Source of the DNA: Succinivibrio dextrinosolvens
GTDB lineage: Bacteria; Pseudomonadota; Gammaproteobacteria; Enterobacterales; Succinivibrionaceae
Direction of reading: 5' to 3'
Assembly (NCBI RefSeq): GCF_011065405.1
Contig: NZ_CP047056.1
Coordinates: 1,324,747 to 1,388,746, forward strand
Length of the DNA stretch: 64,000 bases
Shown: one piece after another, positions 1 through 8,997 of the stretch
Position numbering within the stretch: the first letter of the stretch is position 1
Layout of the letters: the number at the start of each line of letters is the position of its first letter
Translations under genes and position numbers: made by a program
The notes under the pieces: generated by a model
Databases searched by the model: none
Seen by the model: the letters and a program-made list of their open reading frames with translations, nothing else
What the model was told of the DNA's origin: nothing

Positions 1-337
1 CGCCCGAGAACTTGTAGCTGTCTGAATTAAACTTGCCACCGGCATGAAGCTTAGTGAGAATAAGCTCAATTGCAGGAATTTTTTCAATAGGATGAAGATC
101 CACAGGCATACCTCTTCCATTATCTTCAACCTCAAGAGATTCATCCTCATGCAAAGTAACATTAATTACGGAAGCAAAACCAGCAACAGCCTCATCCACA
201 CTGTTATCAATAACTTCCATACCCAGATGATTTGGATTCTGAGTATCAGTGTACATGCCAGGTCTTCTGCGAACCGGTTCTAGACCTTTTAATACCTCAA
301 TGGAAGCGCCAGTATAATCTTTTACGTTTTCTGTCAT
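1..337 (-). CDS. parE: DNA topoisomerase IV subunit B, N-terminal part (cut by window edge)
   Basis: This is the first 112 codons of ParE, the ATPase subunit of topoisomerase IV, which decatenates daughter chromosomes. Translation of the minus strand from the ATG at 337 gives a GHKL-type ATPase N-terminus: an [14 protein letters not shown] segment, then [13 protein letters not shown] with the ATP/Mg-binding Asn, then DNGRGMPVD and the beginning of the GGKF lid. GyrB shares this fold, but NSVDEAVAG (GyrB normally has NSIDEALAG) and the nearby yqiA-cpdA-nudF genes, which flank parE in Enterobacterales, favour ParE. The rest of the gene lies outside the window. Confidence 0.9.
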   Translation of the reverse strand, partial: MTENVKDYTGASIEVLKGLEPVRRRPGMYTDTQNPNHLGMEVIDNSVDEAVAGFASVINVTLHEDESLEVEDNGRGMPVDLHPIEKIPAIELILTKLHAGGKFNSDSYKFSG

Positions 338-614
338 ATAAATCTAAAGTATGTGAATCTTTGCAAATTAATATTCCCCTTAATTTTAGCAAAAAGCATT
401 GATAAAAGCACATTAGAGGAATTGTTAAGGATGGTTTATTGTGCAGAAAGACAGAATATTTCTATAAAGGTAATTACTGATTTTCAAACAAAAGCAGCAG
501 GAACTTGTTTTAGAAAAAATGCCAAAAGATTAGATCTAAAAACCACAGAAAGAAAGGAAACAGAAAGAGATATCAACATTTAGCTTTTTTAAGACTTGAA
601 AATGATGTTATCTC
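338..614. other. Spacer between parE and the sensor kinase gene
   Basis: This AT-rich stretch of 277 bases should hold the parE promoter on the minus strand. A 76-codon open frame on the plus strand (353-583) has no ribosome binding site and a lysine/threonine-rich composition, so I do not treat it as a gene. I see no clear terminator behind the kinase gene. Confidence 0.5.
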
Positions 615-2045
615 TTAGACAAAATTACGCTTGGGGATAGTTACAGCAGCTCTTAATCCGCCCTTTTTTCGGTTAGAAAGTTCAATTCTGCCATTGATTT
701 CATCACAGGCAGATTTAACAATGGAAAGCCCCAAACCTGTACCTTCCACCTTGGCCGAATCTCCTCCCACACGATAGAAAGCATTGAATACCAGATCAAG
801 ATCTTTTTGAAGCAAGCCTGGACCTGTATCATCAACATAAATGGAAACAACCTTTTTATCGGAACTCTCCTCGCATGAAAGGTCGCAGCGTCCGCCATCT
901 GGAGTATACTTTAAAGCATTGGAAACCAAGTTAGTGACAATAGTTTTTACATTAGTTCTATCGGTGTAAACCAGAATATCGCAGTCTCCTTCAAGGCCTA
1001 AATCAATATTCTTTCTATCAGCTATAAATCCAATTTCATCAATAACTTCAATAAAAATATCCTTTATGGAGAAATTCTGAAGCTTCAGCACATGACCACA
1101 CTGAGAACGAGCGTACTCAAGCAGATTATTGGTAAGTGTTCTCTGTCTTGCAATAGCCTGTTTAAGCTGTCTCATTTTTTCAGCTTCTTCAAGAGGCAAA
1201 TCTGCTTCATGAATAGCCTGAGCCTGAAGAGAAATCGCAGTTAACGGAGTTCTAAGCTCATGAGCGGCATCTGCAATAAAGCGACGCTCATTCTGCATTA
1301 CGCCTGAGGTCTTGGTAAACAGACGATTAATAGACTCAATAAAAATATCAAGTTCTGATGGCAGCTTGGTAGCTCTGATAGGCGAAAGGTCATTGTGCTT
1401 TCTAGCATCTAGTTCAGAAGCAACCTTTTTGACTGGTCTGAAAATAACATTAACCAGAAAAACCGTACTAGGAACGTAAATAATCAAAAGCAGAAGGAAT
1501 TCACTCAAAGAATGAAGCAGAGCCTGATTAACAACCTCGTCTAAAAGATCATAAGAACGGGCAACAACAAAACGGATGCCTGCCTTATTAGTGGAGACAT
1601 AAGCTCTTACTCGTTTATCCTTGATTAGGACAGTATAGATTCCATCCTCAATCATAGAAGGAAAATAGAAAGTCTCTCCTGGCTGAGCAAATAGCGGAGC
1701 GACCATAATTTCCTGATGCTTGTCAAACAGATCATTCAGTGAAGGCATAGGAAGAAGAGATGAAGGTGCTCCGTGATGAGGAAACAGTAGATTACCGTTC
1801 ATATCACGAAAAAGTCTTCTTCTGAAAGATGGACCTTCCCAGGATTTAGGCAAAATAACATCGTAATTGACGATAACGCCTGCAATCTGAGCAAGCTCCT
1901 CATCAATAAAAGCGGCAGCCTCAATCTTTGTCTTATTGTATGAACGATAACAGCTAAAGCCAGTGTAGATGATACCAATAACAGTCAGAGCAACGCATAA
2001 CTTTAAGCGAAGAGACCTTATTAGTTTCCTTTTATTACCTTCCAA
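615..2045 (-). CDS. QseC/TctE-type sensor histidine kinase
   Basis: Inner-membrane sensor kinase of 476 residues, the usual length for the QseC/PmrB/TctE group. An N-terminal membrane segment (about 10-30) is followed by a periplasmic region to about 175 and a second membrane segment (about 180-205). A HAMP-like linker leads to the dimerisation helix with the H-box FIADAAHELRTPLTAI near residue 260. The catalytic domain has the N-box NLVSNALKYTP, the G1 box DDTGPGL and the G2 box GTGLGLSIVKS, so it should be active. The start codon lies inside the 3' end of the upstream regulator gene (25-base overlap), which indicates translational coupling. In E. coli qseBC also lies close to parE, which supports this assignment, but the ligand cannot be read from sequence, so I leave the symbol blank. 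Confidence 0.88.
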   Translation of the reverse strand: MEGNKRKLIRSLRLKLCVALTVIGIIYTGFSCYRSYNKTKIEAAAFIDEELAQIAGVIVNYDVILPKSWEGPSFRRRLFRDMNGNLLFPHHGAPSSLLPMPSLNDLFDKHQEIMVAPLFAQPGETFYFPSMIEDGIYTVLIKDKRVRAYVSTNKAGIRFVVARSYDLLDEVVNQALLHSLSEFLLLLIIYVPSTVFLVNVIFRPVKKVASELDARKHNDLSPIRATKLPSELDIFIESINRLFTKTSGVMQNERRFIADAAHELRTPLTAISLQAQAIHEADLPLEEAEKMRQLKQAIARQRTLTNNLLEYARSQCGHVLKLQNFSIKDIFIEVIDEIGFIADRKNIDLGLEGDCDILVYTDRTNVKTIVTNLVSNALKYTPDGGRCDLSCEESSDKKVVSIYVDDTGPGLLQKDLDLVFNAFYRVGGDSAKVEGTGLGLSIVKSACDEINGRIELSNRKKGGLRAAVTIPKRNFV

Positions 2046-2701
2046 CCTACACCTCTGACATTTTTAATGTTTGCAGAGCCAACCTTTTTGCGCAGGTTGT
2101 GAATAATAAATTCGATAGCATTTGATTCAACTTCCTCACCAAATGCATAGATCTTGTCTTCAAGTGTCTCTCTGGACAATACAGCTCCAGGACGGCGAAG
2201 CAGTGCCTCAAGAAGAGAGTATTCTCGCGATGTCAGAGGACAGTGACTTACAACTCCGCTCTCATCCTTAACCATAACCTCGTGAGTTACAGGATCTAAG
2301 GTTAAAGTACCATTGGTGAAAGATACAACATCATTTGAATTTGCACTTCTTCTGGTTACAGCTCTGATACGAGCCAGAAGCTCTGTCAGATCGAAAGGTT
2401 TTACCACATAATCATCAGCACCTACATCCAAGCCCTGAATACGGTCATCAAGACCATCTCGTGCTGTAATAATGATCACAGGGGTAAATATATTTTCTGA
2501 GCGCCATGTTTTTAATAGCTGAACACCATCCATTCCTGGTAAACCAAGATCAAGAAGGATACAGTCATAATTTATATCCTTAGGAGCATACAAAGCCTGA
2601 TTACCATCAGAAACACAGTCAACAGCATAAGCACTTGACTTAAGACTGTTCTCAAGTGCATTTGAAATCAGAGGATCGTCTTCAACAACTAAAATACGCA
2701 T
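2021..2701 (-). CDS. OmpR/QseB-type response regulator
   Basis: Two-component response regulator of 226 residues, partner of the overlapping sensor kinase. The receiver domain (1-115) has the acidic pair EDD at 7-9, the phospho-acceptor Asp51 in ILLDLGLPGMDG, and the conserved Lys in YVVKPFDLTEL. The C-terminal winged-helix domain (about 125-225) has the typical REYSLLEALLRRPG and FIIHNLRKKVG segments and ends in RGVGWKV. The regulator comes first and the kinase second, as in qseBC, basRS and similar pairs. It probably controls its own promoter in the 110-base spacer 2702-2811, but I could not pick out a convincing operator there. Confidence 0.9.
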   Translation of the reverse strand: MRILVVEDDPLISNALENSLKSSAYAVDCVSDGNQALYAPKDINYDCILLDLGLPGMDGVQLLKTWRSENIFTPVIIITARDGLDDRIQGLDVGADDYVVKPFDLTELLARIRAVTRRSANSNDVVSFTNGTLTLDPVTHEVMVKDESGVVSHCPLTSREYSLLEALLRRPGAVLSRETLEDKIYAFGEEVESNAIEFIIHNLRKKVGSANIKNVRGVGWKVIKGN

Positions 2702-2811
2702 AATCGTCCCACATCTTATTTAACTTTTTTATTATGTTACAACAAACTTAGGATAAATTTAGCAAGAAGATCAGAAAACAGAGGAGATATTAGTTCGAAA
2801 GGGATAGTTCT

Positions 2812-3399
2812 TTATTTATTCTTGAAAAATTTCAGAATATTATCAATCTTGCTTTCAAAATTATCATAACGGTGAGAACCGCCGTTCTCAACATCTACAG
2901 GTATATCTTTAAAGAAATCCAGAGCATATCTGTAGTCTAAAACTTCATCTCCGGACTGAAGCAGGACCATAGTCTTATCCTTTCTGTATCGTAGAAGCTC
3001 TTTTTCAAGCAACTCAACATAGGCAACAGCCTCAGGTCGAACAACAAAGGATTCTCCGGTATCAAAATTGGTAAGACTCTTACCGATATATCCCATTTTC
3101 TTAATCCAGGAAGATGGATAAAGACATGGGTTTATAAGAGCAATCTTCAGATCATAGCGAACAGAGAGAATTATAGATAGGAAACCTCCAAGAGAGCTTC
3201 CAATTAGGCAAGGTTTTTCCCCTTTCTCAAGTTCATTTTCTATTGTTTTACAAAGATAGTCTACGCTATATTCAAGATCATCAGGATAGTCCACCGACTG
3301 AAAATCTATGTCTTTGATTTTCTTCAGTTCCCGCCTTAAGATCTGAGCTTTCTGAGCATTCGAACTGGATAGAAAACCATGTATATAAATGATTTTCAT
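2812..3399 (-). CDS. yqiA: YqiA-type alpha/beta-hydrolase (esterase)
   Basis: Small alpha/beta-hydrolase of 195 residues, the size of E. coli YqiA, a cytoplasmic esterase acting on short-chain acyl esters. The N-terminus KIIYIHGFLSS is the oxyanion-loop signature. The nucleophile elbow is GSSLGGF, with Ser in the middle. The catalytic Asp is probably in LLQSGDEVLDY and the His in GGSHRYDNF near the C-terminus, where YqiA proteins end with this His-containing motif. Its ATG overlaps the stop of cpdA by one base (TGATG), so the two are co-translated. The order cpdA-yqiA is conserved in Gammaproteobacteria. Confidence 0.9.
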   Translation of the reverse strand: MKIIYIHGFLSSSNAQKAQILRRELKKIKDIDFQSVDYPDDLEYSVDYLCKTIENELEKGEKPCLIGSSLGGFLSIILSVRYDLKIALINPCLYPSSWIKKMGYIGKSLTNFDTGESFVVRPEAVAYVELLEKELLRYRKDKTMVLLQSGDEVLDYRYALDFFKDIPVDVENGGSHRYDNFESKIDNILKFFKNK

Positions 3400-4223
3400 C
3401 AGTATCCCTCAACATCGTGATTTGGAACAAAGATGTTGTTCTGAAGTCTGTATACCTTAGTATCGATATTTCCATTAGGATAGAAGGTCAGATATCTCCA
3501 GCCAGGTGCAAGATTGTCCAGAGAGAAATCACTGGACAGTGGAGTAAACTGAATAGATGTAGATGGCGATGCAATGTAACGAATATCGTGATCATACATG
3601 TCAAATTCCTGATGGACATGACCTGTAAGCACAAGCTTTAATCTAGGAAGCCGTCGCATGTAGGCATTGAATTCGTCACGATTATGCATAGTCTGGGTAT
3701 CAAGCCAGGCTGAATGAACCAACTGAGGCATGTGATGAACCAGTACTGCCATAAACTGTTCAGGATTTCGCTGAGAACAGAATCCCGCGTAATCCAGCTG
3801 CTTTCTCTCAATCCAGCCGTGAGGCACAGCATAGACTTCTGAATTAAGGAATACAAACTGCCATTTAGGAGTAATAACATTCTTTGCGATGTTAACCCCA
3901 AGATCCTCAAATATTCTGTACATCAGAGGACCATCATCATGGTTGCCTGGAAGGAAGAATACAGGTTTATTGAGAACTGAAATAATAGAAGCAAAATGCT
4001 GATATGAAGTTGCAGAATAGTCCTGACTTATATCACCTGTAAAGGCAATAAAGTCGTATTCAAAATTCTGCTCTTTAATTGCCTGAATCGTAGCCTTGAA
4101 ACTCTCAGAAGTGTTAACTCCCAAAAGATCTTTTTCAGGATCGGCAAACAAATGACAATCAGAGATCTGCAGCACTCTGACTGTACCATCGCTTGTCATT
4201 GGAGTTAAATACCGAGGGGCCAT
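3399..4223 (-). CDS. cpdA: 3',5'-cyclic-AMP phosphodiesterase
   Basis: CpdA, 274 residues, hydrolyses cAMP to 5'-AMP in the cytoplasm and so tunes CRP-dependent control. It has the complete class III metallophosphoesterase motif set: ISDCHLF (metal ligands Asp and His), FTGDISQDYS, LPGNHDD, the single His region in VHHMPQL, and TGHVHQEFD. Length and motif spacing match the E. coli enzyme. It lies upstream of yqiA with overlapping codons, and in E. coli the pair lies next to nudF as here. A near-consensus CRP site elsewhere in this window (61358-61373) suggests that cAMP signalling is in use in this genome. Confidence 0.92.
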   Translation of the reverse strand: MAPRYLTPMTSDGTVRVLQISDCHLFADPEKDLLGVNTSESFKATIQAIKEQNFEYDFIAFTGDISQDYSATSYQHFASIISVLNKPVFFLPGNHDDGPLMYRIFEDLGVNIAKNVITPKWQFVFLNSEVYAVPHGWIERKQLDYAGFCSQRNPEQFMAVLVHHMPQLVHSAWLDTQTMHNRDEFNAYMRRLPRLKLVLTGHVHQEFDMYDHDIRYIASPSTSIQFTPLSSDFSLDNLAPGWRYLTFYPNGNIDTKVYRLQNNIFVPNHDVEGY

Positions 4224-4342
4224 TCTTATTAACCTTATGTTTCTATAGTAGTACCGTATCTGTTATTGTAATCAAAAATGAACCTTTATAACGTAATCGC
4301 TAGCTCATTTTTACAAATATGGTACTTTTTTACAAAAGTATC

Positions 4343-4380
4343 TTGGACTACCTCATATATTTTTAGCTTAGCTAGTCCAA
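4343..4380. promoter_or_regulatory. Inverted repeat in the cpdA upstream region
   Basis: Arms TTGGACTA (4343-4350) and TAGTCCAA (4373-4380) are perfect complements separated by 22 bases. A smaller hairpin with arms TACTTTT and AAAAGTA lies just before it at 4323-4340. They lie in the 226-base spacer between the nudF stop and the cpdA start. Neither is followed by a good U-run on the minus strand, so an operator or a processing or weak termination structure behind nudF is possible. Confidence 0.4.
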
Positions 4381-4449
4381 AAAGTTACGCAATTCTATAG
4401 GAAATCATAAGATTTTTAAACCCTCGATATAAAAAATGTGACTTACTTT

Positions 4450-5097
4450 TTATTTATTGTGCAAACGTTTTACAATTTTCGCCTTTTCCCACTTCAGGTT
4501 CATAATTGCGATAATTGCGACAGAATTATGAATGCGACCATTCATTACGTTCTCGTAAGCATCATCAAGCTTAGCTTTAAACACGCGTATATCCTCAGAT
4601 TCTGTTTCAAGCCCGCCGTGGTTACCAAGATTTGATAAATCAGCCTTTGCAACATATAAGGTAACCATTTCAGATATTCCGCCAGGTGAAGGATACTCTG
4701 AAGTAATAAAGCATAAATCCTCAGGTTTCAGATCAATGCCGATTTCTTCCTTAACCTCTCTGATTGCGGTCTGTTCGCAACTCTCACCTTTATCAATAAT
4801 ACCTGCAACTATCTCAATCAGCCATGGACTCTGAGCATCCTTAAGAGCCCCAGGACGGAACTGTTCAATCAATGCCACCTCATCGGTTTTCTCGTCCCAA
4901 ACCAAAACTGCAACAGCATCTGCATCTCGTTCAAAAATCTCTCTTACCAGAACCTTGGTTTCACCACCTGAAAACTGCTTGTATGAAACTTCATATCGGT
5001 CCATGGCAAAAAACTGCTTGTATACACGTTCTTTCTTATGAATTGTTACATCCTTGATGCTGAATCTAGGTGCAAATAAATTATCACTTTCACTCAT
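4450..5097 (-). CDS. nudF: ADP-ribose pyrophosphatase
   Basis: Nudix hydrolase of 215 residues that splits ADP-ribose into AMP and ribose 5-phosphate, removing a reactive metabolite. The Nudix box is intact (GIIDKGESCEQTAIREVKEE followed by IG). Before it lies the ADPRase-type segment VALIEQFRPGAL, and the N-terminal strands (RVYKQFFAMDRYEV) resemble the swapped dimer domain of NudF. A C-terminal acidic EDIRV segment fits the family. E. coli has the order nudF-yqiB-cpdA-yqiA-parE. Here yqiB is absent. The gene is divergent from the dihydroorotase gene, with 52 bases between the starts. Confidence 0.9.
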   Translation of the reverse strand: MSESDNLFAPRFSIKDVTIHKKERVYKQFFAMDRYEVSYKQFSGGETKVLVREIFERDADAVAVLVWDEKTDEVALIEQFRPGALKDAQSPWLIEIVAGIIDKGESCEQTAIREVKEEIGIDLKPEDLCFITSEYPSPGGISEMVTLYVAKADLSNLGNHGGLETESEDIRVFKAKLDDAYENVMNGRIHNSVAIIAIMNLKWEKAKIVKRLHNK

Positions 5098-5149
5098 TTC
5101 TTAAGAGTCTCTTTATCTTGTAAAATATTGAAAAAAATTCGGAGTTTCT

Positions 5150-6490
5150 ATGTCAAAACTGTTATTAAAAAATGCTCTGCTGGTTACCCCAGAGCGTATT
5201 ATACGCAAAGATCTGCTTATTGAAGGACAATTAATAACAAAAATCGATAACGATATTTCTGATGCGCAGGCAAAAATTATTGAATGTCATGAATATATTG
5301 TTCTTCCTGGACTGATTGATGATCATGTTCACTTCCGTGAACCAGGAATGACTCAAAAAGCCACAATCTTTTCTGAATCCAGAGCTGCAGTTTTGGGAGG
5401 AGTCACTTCCTACCTTGATATGCCAAACAACAATCCGGCAACTACTACCATAGATCTAATCAACCAGAAAAAAGATATCGCAAAAAAGACTTCTCTTGCA
5501 AACTTTGGATTTTATCTTGGAGCAACAGATAACAATCTTGAAGAAATAAAGAGAGCGCCTGTAAAAGAGATTGCAGGTATTAAAGTATTTATGGGTTCTT
5601 CAACAGGAAATCTTCTCGTTGATAACGCCGAAAAACTTTATGGGATTTTTGAATCTGCAAGAACCATTATCGCTCTTCACTGCGAAGATACAGCAACGAT
5701 TCTGAAAAACGAGAAAAAAGCCAGGGAAAGCTACTCGGATAATGTTCCTTTCTCAATGCATCCTTTAATCAGAAGCAGAGACTGCTGTATAGCGTCATCA
5801 ACTCTGGCCATACAGCTAGCGATGCAGACAGGAGCTCGAATTCATATTATGCATATTTCCACAAAAGAGGAAATAGCAATGCTGGAACAGCTTAAGTTCG
5901 GTAACGTCAAAACCAGACAGATTTCTGGAGAAGCATGTATACCACACTTATTCTTCTCAGAATCAGATTATCTTCAGATGAATGCATTCCTAAAATGCAA
6001 TCCTGCGGTAAAAACAGAAAAGGATAGACAAGCCATTGTCAATGCTATAGAAAACGGAACTCTTACAACTGTAGGAACCGACCATGCTCCACATGAAATT
6101 CAAGCAAAACAGGGAACCTACTTTAAGTGTGCATCAGGACTGCCATCTGTCCAGTATTCATGTTTAAGTCTTCTTGAATTATGGAAGAGAAAGGAAATAA
6201 CACTTGAAACAATTGCAAAGGTAACAGCACAAAACGTGGCAGAAAGATTCCATATAGAAAACAGAGGAAGAATTGAGGAAGGATATTACGCAGATTTAGC
6301 AATCATCAATCCTCTGTTAAATCATAAGGTAAAAGAAGATGAAATTGCATCTTCCTGCAAATGGTCACCATTTACAGAACACACTTTCCCTTCAACAGTT
6401 GTTCATACAATAGTAAATGGCAATCATGTTGTTGAAAATGGGAAAATTGTTGATGAAACATCCGGAGAGGCACTAACCTTTGATAGGTAG
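5150..6490 (+). CDS. pyrC: Dihydroorotase, class I type
   Basis: Zinc amidohydrolase of 446 residues that cyclises carbamoyl-aspartate to dihydroorotate in pyrimidine synthesis. Metal-site motifs are in order: DDHVHFREPG near 55-65, the carbamylated-Lys region GIKVFMGSSTGN near 143, ALHCED near 175, HIMHIST near 228, and GTDHAPHE with the catalytic Asp near 305. At 446 residues it belongs to the longer class I group, not the 348-residue class II PyrC of E. coli. The MGSSTGNLLVD segment reminds me of Bacteroidota enzymes, a memory-based impression that suggests horizontal acquisition. Allantoinase is the main alternative; the DHVHFREPG motif and absence of other allantoin genes favour dihydroorotase. 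A CGGAG ribosome site lies about 7 bases before the ATG. Confidence 0.87.
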   Translation: MSKLLLKNALLVTPERIIRKDLLIEGQLITKIDNDISDAQAKIIECHEYIVLPGLIDDHVHFREPGMTQKATIFSESRAAVLGGVTSYLDMPNNNPATTTIDLINQKKDIAKKTSLANFGFYLGATDNNLEEIKRAPVKEIAGIKVFMGSSTGNLLVDNAEKLYGIFESARTIIALHCEDTATILKNEKKARESYSDNVPFSMHPLIRSRDCCIASSTLAIQLAMQTGARIHIMHISTKEEIAMLEQLKFGNVKTRQISGEACIPHLFFSESDYLQMNAFLKCNPAVKTEKDRQAIVNAIENGTLTTVGTDHAPHEIQAKQGTYFKCASGLPSVQYSCLSLLELWKRKEITLETIAKVTAQNVAERFHIENRGRIEEGYYADLAIINPLLNHKVKEDEIASSCKWSPFTEHTFPSTVVHTIVNGNHVVENGKIVDETSGEALTFDR

Positions 6491-6569
6491 TTTGAACATA
6501 TTTGTTCAAAAAAAAAGCTCCTCTAGCTTGTTGTGAAAAGAGGAACAGATTACCAGCTTAATCTAGAAT

Positions 6570-6600
6570 ATATCCTCCTCTCTACGAGAGAGAAGGATAT
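6570..6600. terminator. Hairpin between convergent pyrC and trpS
   Basis: The arms ATATCCT-C-CTCTCT and AGAGAG-A-AGGATAT form a 13-bp stem with one C-A mismatch around an ACG loop, centred between two convergent genes. No strong U-run follows on either strand, so termination is inferred from position and stem strength. A second short hairpin (arms TTTGAACA / TGTTCAAA, 6491-6510) directly follows the pyrC stop but has A bases behind it. Confidence 0.45.
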
Positions 6601-6609
6601 TATAAAGAA

Positions 6610-7614
6610 TTATACTTCTAGAGCAAAGCCGACTTTCTTGTAGACATCATCAAGAGTTTTCTGAGCTCTCTCACGTGCCTTTACAGCACCGTTCTTAAGA
6701 ACCTCATCAAGATATCCCTGATCAGGTCTGATTTCTTTGTATTTGGTCTGGATTGGCTCTAGCATTGCTACAAGAGCATCACCAACATCACACTTAAAGG
6801 TTCCATACATTGAATCTTTGTACTGCTCTACAAGCTCATCAATACTCTTGCCGTTACATGCAGACAGAATCTCCAGCAGGTTAGATACACCAGGCTTGTT
6901 TTCCCAGTCATACTTGATAACAGGAGGATTATCTGAGTCAGTTACAGCTTTCTTAAGTTTCTTGATGATGGACTTAGGCTCTTCAAGAATTCTTACAACG
7001 TTATTCTGATTATCATCAGATTTAGACATCTTCTTGGTTGGTTCCTGTAAAGACATAACTCTTGCGCCTGTCTTAGGGAAATAGCCCTCAGGAAGAACGA
7101 AAGTATCACCGTAAAGATTGTTGAAACGGGTTGCAATATCTCTTGTAATCTCGATGTGCTGCTTCTGATCATCACCAACAGGAACAAGATTTGCCTGATA
7201 TAAAAGAATATCCGCAGCCATTAGTACAGGATAATCAAAAAGACCAGCTGTAACATTGTCAGCATAACGCTTTGACTTGTCCTTATACTGAGTCATTCTG
7301 TTCAGCTCGCCAACCTGAGTGTAGCAGTTTAAAACCCATGACAACTGGCAGTGGGCTGGAACATGAGACTGAAGGAAAATAGTGCTTTTATTAGGATCAA
7401 TTCCAGCAGCAAGGAAAATCGCAAGTGTATCGTAAGAGCGGCTCAGAAGCTCTTTTGGATCCTGTCTAACAGTAATTGCGTGCTCGTTAACTACGCAATA
7501 TATGCAGTCATAATCATCCTGCAGTTTAACCCAGTTGCGTAAAGAACCAATGTAGTTACCTACTGATAATTCACCAGATGGCTGGATACCACTGAAGATA
7601 ATTGGTTTAGACAT
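6610..7614 (-). CDS. trpS: Tryptophanyl-tRNA synthetase
   Basis: Class Ic aminoacyl-tRNA synthetase of 334 residues, charging tRNA-Trp; E. coli TrpS has the same length. The N-terminal [17 protein letters not shown] holds the HIGH-like motif (here VGNY), [22 protein letters not shown] lines the tryptophan/ATP pocket, and KKMSKSDDN is the KMSKS loop. It is the last gene of the aroK-aroB-damX-rpe-gph-trpS run, 12 bases after gph, matching the E. coli order except for the missing dam. Confidence 0.95.
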   Translation of the reverse strand: MSKPIIFSGIQPSGELSVGNYIGSLRNWVKLQDDYDCIYCVVNEHAITVRQDPKELLSRSYDTLAIFLAAGIDPNKSTIFLQSHVPAHCQLSWVLNCYTQVGELNRMTQYKDKSKRYADNVTAGLFDYPVLMAADILLYQANLVPVGDDQKQHIEITRDIATRFNNLYGDTFVLPEGYFPKTGARVMSLQEPTKKMSKSDDNQNNVVRILEEPKSIIKKLKKAVTDSDNPPVIKYDWENKPGVSNLLEILSACNGKSIDELVEQYKDSMYGTFKCDVGDALVAMLEPIQTKYKEIRPDQGYLDEVLKNGAVKARERAQKTLDDVYKKVGFALEV

Positions 7615-7626
7615 TTTTCTTTACCT

Positions 7627-8319
7627 TTATTTAAATGATTTTATTAGTTCAGTTAGTTGTGTAAAACTATCAAATTTATAGTCTATGTCAAGCTCTTGTA
7701 TATTTGCTCGGTTATAGCCATAAGTAAAAAAGACAGTACAAATCTTTGCATTCAGGCCTGCTATGATATCATTATCTGAATCACCAATCATCACTGCCCT
7801 ATCGTTGGAAACGCCTATTTTAGCAAGACAATACTGTAATGGTGCAGGATCAGGCTTTCTCTGTTTTAGAACTTCTCCGCCTAAAACAAAATCAAAATAA
7901 TCATAAATGCCCATGCATTTTAACAAAGGATCGGCAAAAATTTGAGGTTTATTGGTAACAACCACAAGTTTTATTCCTCTTTCCTTAAAATATTTAAGTC
8001 CATCAACAACTCCATCGTAAACCATGAAGTCTGTTTTCAGCCCCTCTGAATACACCTGATTAAATACAGCTCTGGCCTTCAAAAGAAGATCTTTATCAAC
8101 ATCATCAAGAGTAACATCAAATCTGCCGGCAAGAACTCTGGCAAGCAGCATATTAACACCGTTTCCGACGTATTCCTGAATAGTTTTCTGTGGTGGAGGA
8201 GTCAGACCTAAAGCAACGGCACTCGCACTCGCAGCTTTTGCAAGCTGTACAATTGTGTCTGCTAGAGTGCCGTCAAGGTCAAAAAGAAGTGCCTCTGGGA
8301 GAGACTTTAATTTTGACAT
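7627..8319 (-). CDS. gph: Phosphoglycolate phosphatase
   Basis: HAD-superfamily phosphatase of 230 residues that removes phosphate from 2-phosphoglycolate, a by-product of DNA repair. Motif I is LLFDLDGTLAD (nucleophile and acid/base Asp), motif II is VVTNKP, the motif III Lys is in KQRKPDPAPL, and motif IV is IGDSDNDIIAG. An alpha-helical cap lies between motif I and II (about residues 20-90). The gene lies between rpe and trpS, the standard gammaproteobacterial place for gph, with gaps of 4 and 12 bases. Confidence 0.94.
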   Translation of the reverse strand: MSKLKSLPEALLFDLDGTLADTIVQLAKAASASAVALGLTPPPQKTIQEYVGNGVNMLLARVLAGRFDVTLDDVDKDLLLKARAVFNQVYSEGLKTDFMVYDGVVDGLKYFKERGIKLVVVTNKPQIFADPLLKCMGIYDYFDFVLGGEVLKQRKPDPAPLQYCLAKIGVSNDRAVMIGDSDNDIIAGLNAKICTVFFTYGYNRANIQELDIDYKFDSFTQLTELIKSFK

Positions 8320-8323
8320 TTTT

Positions 8324-8995
8324 TTAAGCTAATGCACTGTGTAATGAGGATAAGGCTGCTTTCTTATCTGCTGTGCCAAAGAAGGCAGAACCGACAACAA
8401 AGACTTCGGCACCGAATGAGGAAATCTCCTTGATGTTGGAAGACTTAACTCCGCCGTCTACCTCAATTAGGATATCTCTGTTCTCTGCCTTAGCCATTGC
8501 CTTAATATCAGAAACCTTGGTCAGAGTAGCAGGAATTGTAGACTGTCCGCCAAAACCAGGATTAACGGTCATTACAAGCACAAAATCAAGCTTATCCCAC
8601 AGATAACGAAGCATCTGTGGAGGGGTTGAAGGATTTAGTGCAATACCAGCCTTAATTCCCATTTCCTGAATATGAGTCAACATTCGCTCAGTGTGAACAC
8701 AGGCTTCAGGATGGAAGGAAATCCAGCTGGCGCCAGCCTTTGCGTAATCATCAACAATATTTTCTGTTACAGGTGTTACCATCAGGTGAACATCAAATAC
8801 AGCATTAGGAAACTTCTTTCTCATGGCTTTGAGAAAAGCTGGACCAAATGTCATATTTGGAACAAAGTGATAATCCATTACATCAAAATGAATTACATCA
8901 ACACCTACGTCTAAAGCTTCCTTTACATCCCTTTCAAGATTTAAAAGATCTGCTGACAGGATAGAACCTGCTATCAAAAAATTCTTTTCTTTCAC
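8324..8995 (-). CDS. rpe: Ribulose-phosphate 3-epimerase
   Basis: TIM-barrel metalloenzyme of 223 residues interconverting ribulose 5-phosphate and xylulose 5-phosphate in the pentose phosphate pathway. Signatures are GSILSADLLNLE at the N-terminus (catalytic Asp), HFDVMDYHFVPNMTFGP and DVHLMV (metal ligands), VNPGFGGQ (phosphate loop) and EVDGGVK (second catalytic Asp). It begins with GTG two bases after the damX stop, without a strong ribosome site of its own, so translation is probably coupled to damX. In E. coli dam lies between damX and rpe; here there is no room for it. Confidence 0.95.
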   Translation of the reverse strand: MKEKNFLIAGSILSADLLNLERDVKEALDVGVDVIHFDVMDYHFVPNMTFGPAFLKAMRKKFPNAVFDVHLMVTPVTENIVDDYAKAGASWISFHPEACVHTERMLTHIQEMGIKAGIALNPSTPPQMLRYLWDKLDFVLVMTVNPGFGGQSTIPATLTKVSDIKAMAKAENRDILIEVDGGVKSSNIKEISSFGAEVFVVGSAFFGTADKKAALSSLHSALA

Positions 8996-8997
8996 GA

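Noticed and set aside
353-583. 76-codon open frame on the plus strand between parE and the sensor kinase
   Set aside because: No ribosome binding site, no family resemblance, and it lies in the expected parE promoter region.
6491-6516. Hairpin directly behind pyrC as an intrinsic terminator
   Set aside because: The stem is followed by A bases on the plus strand, so the U-run is on the wrong side.
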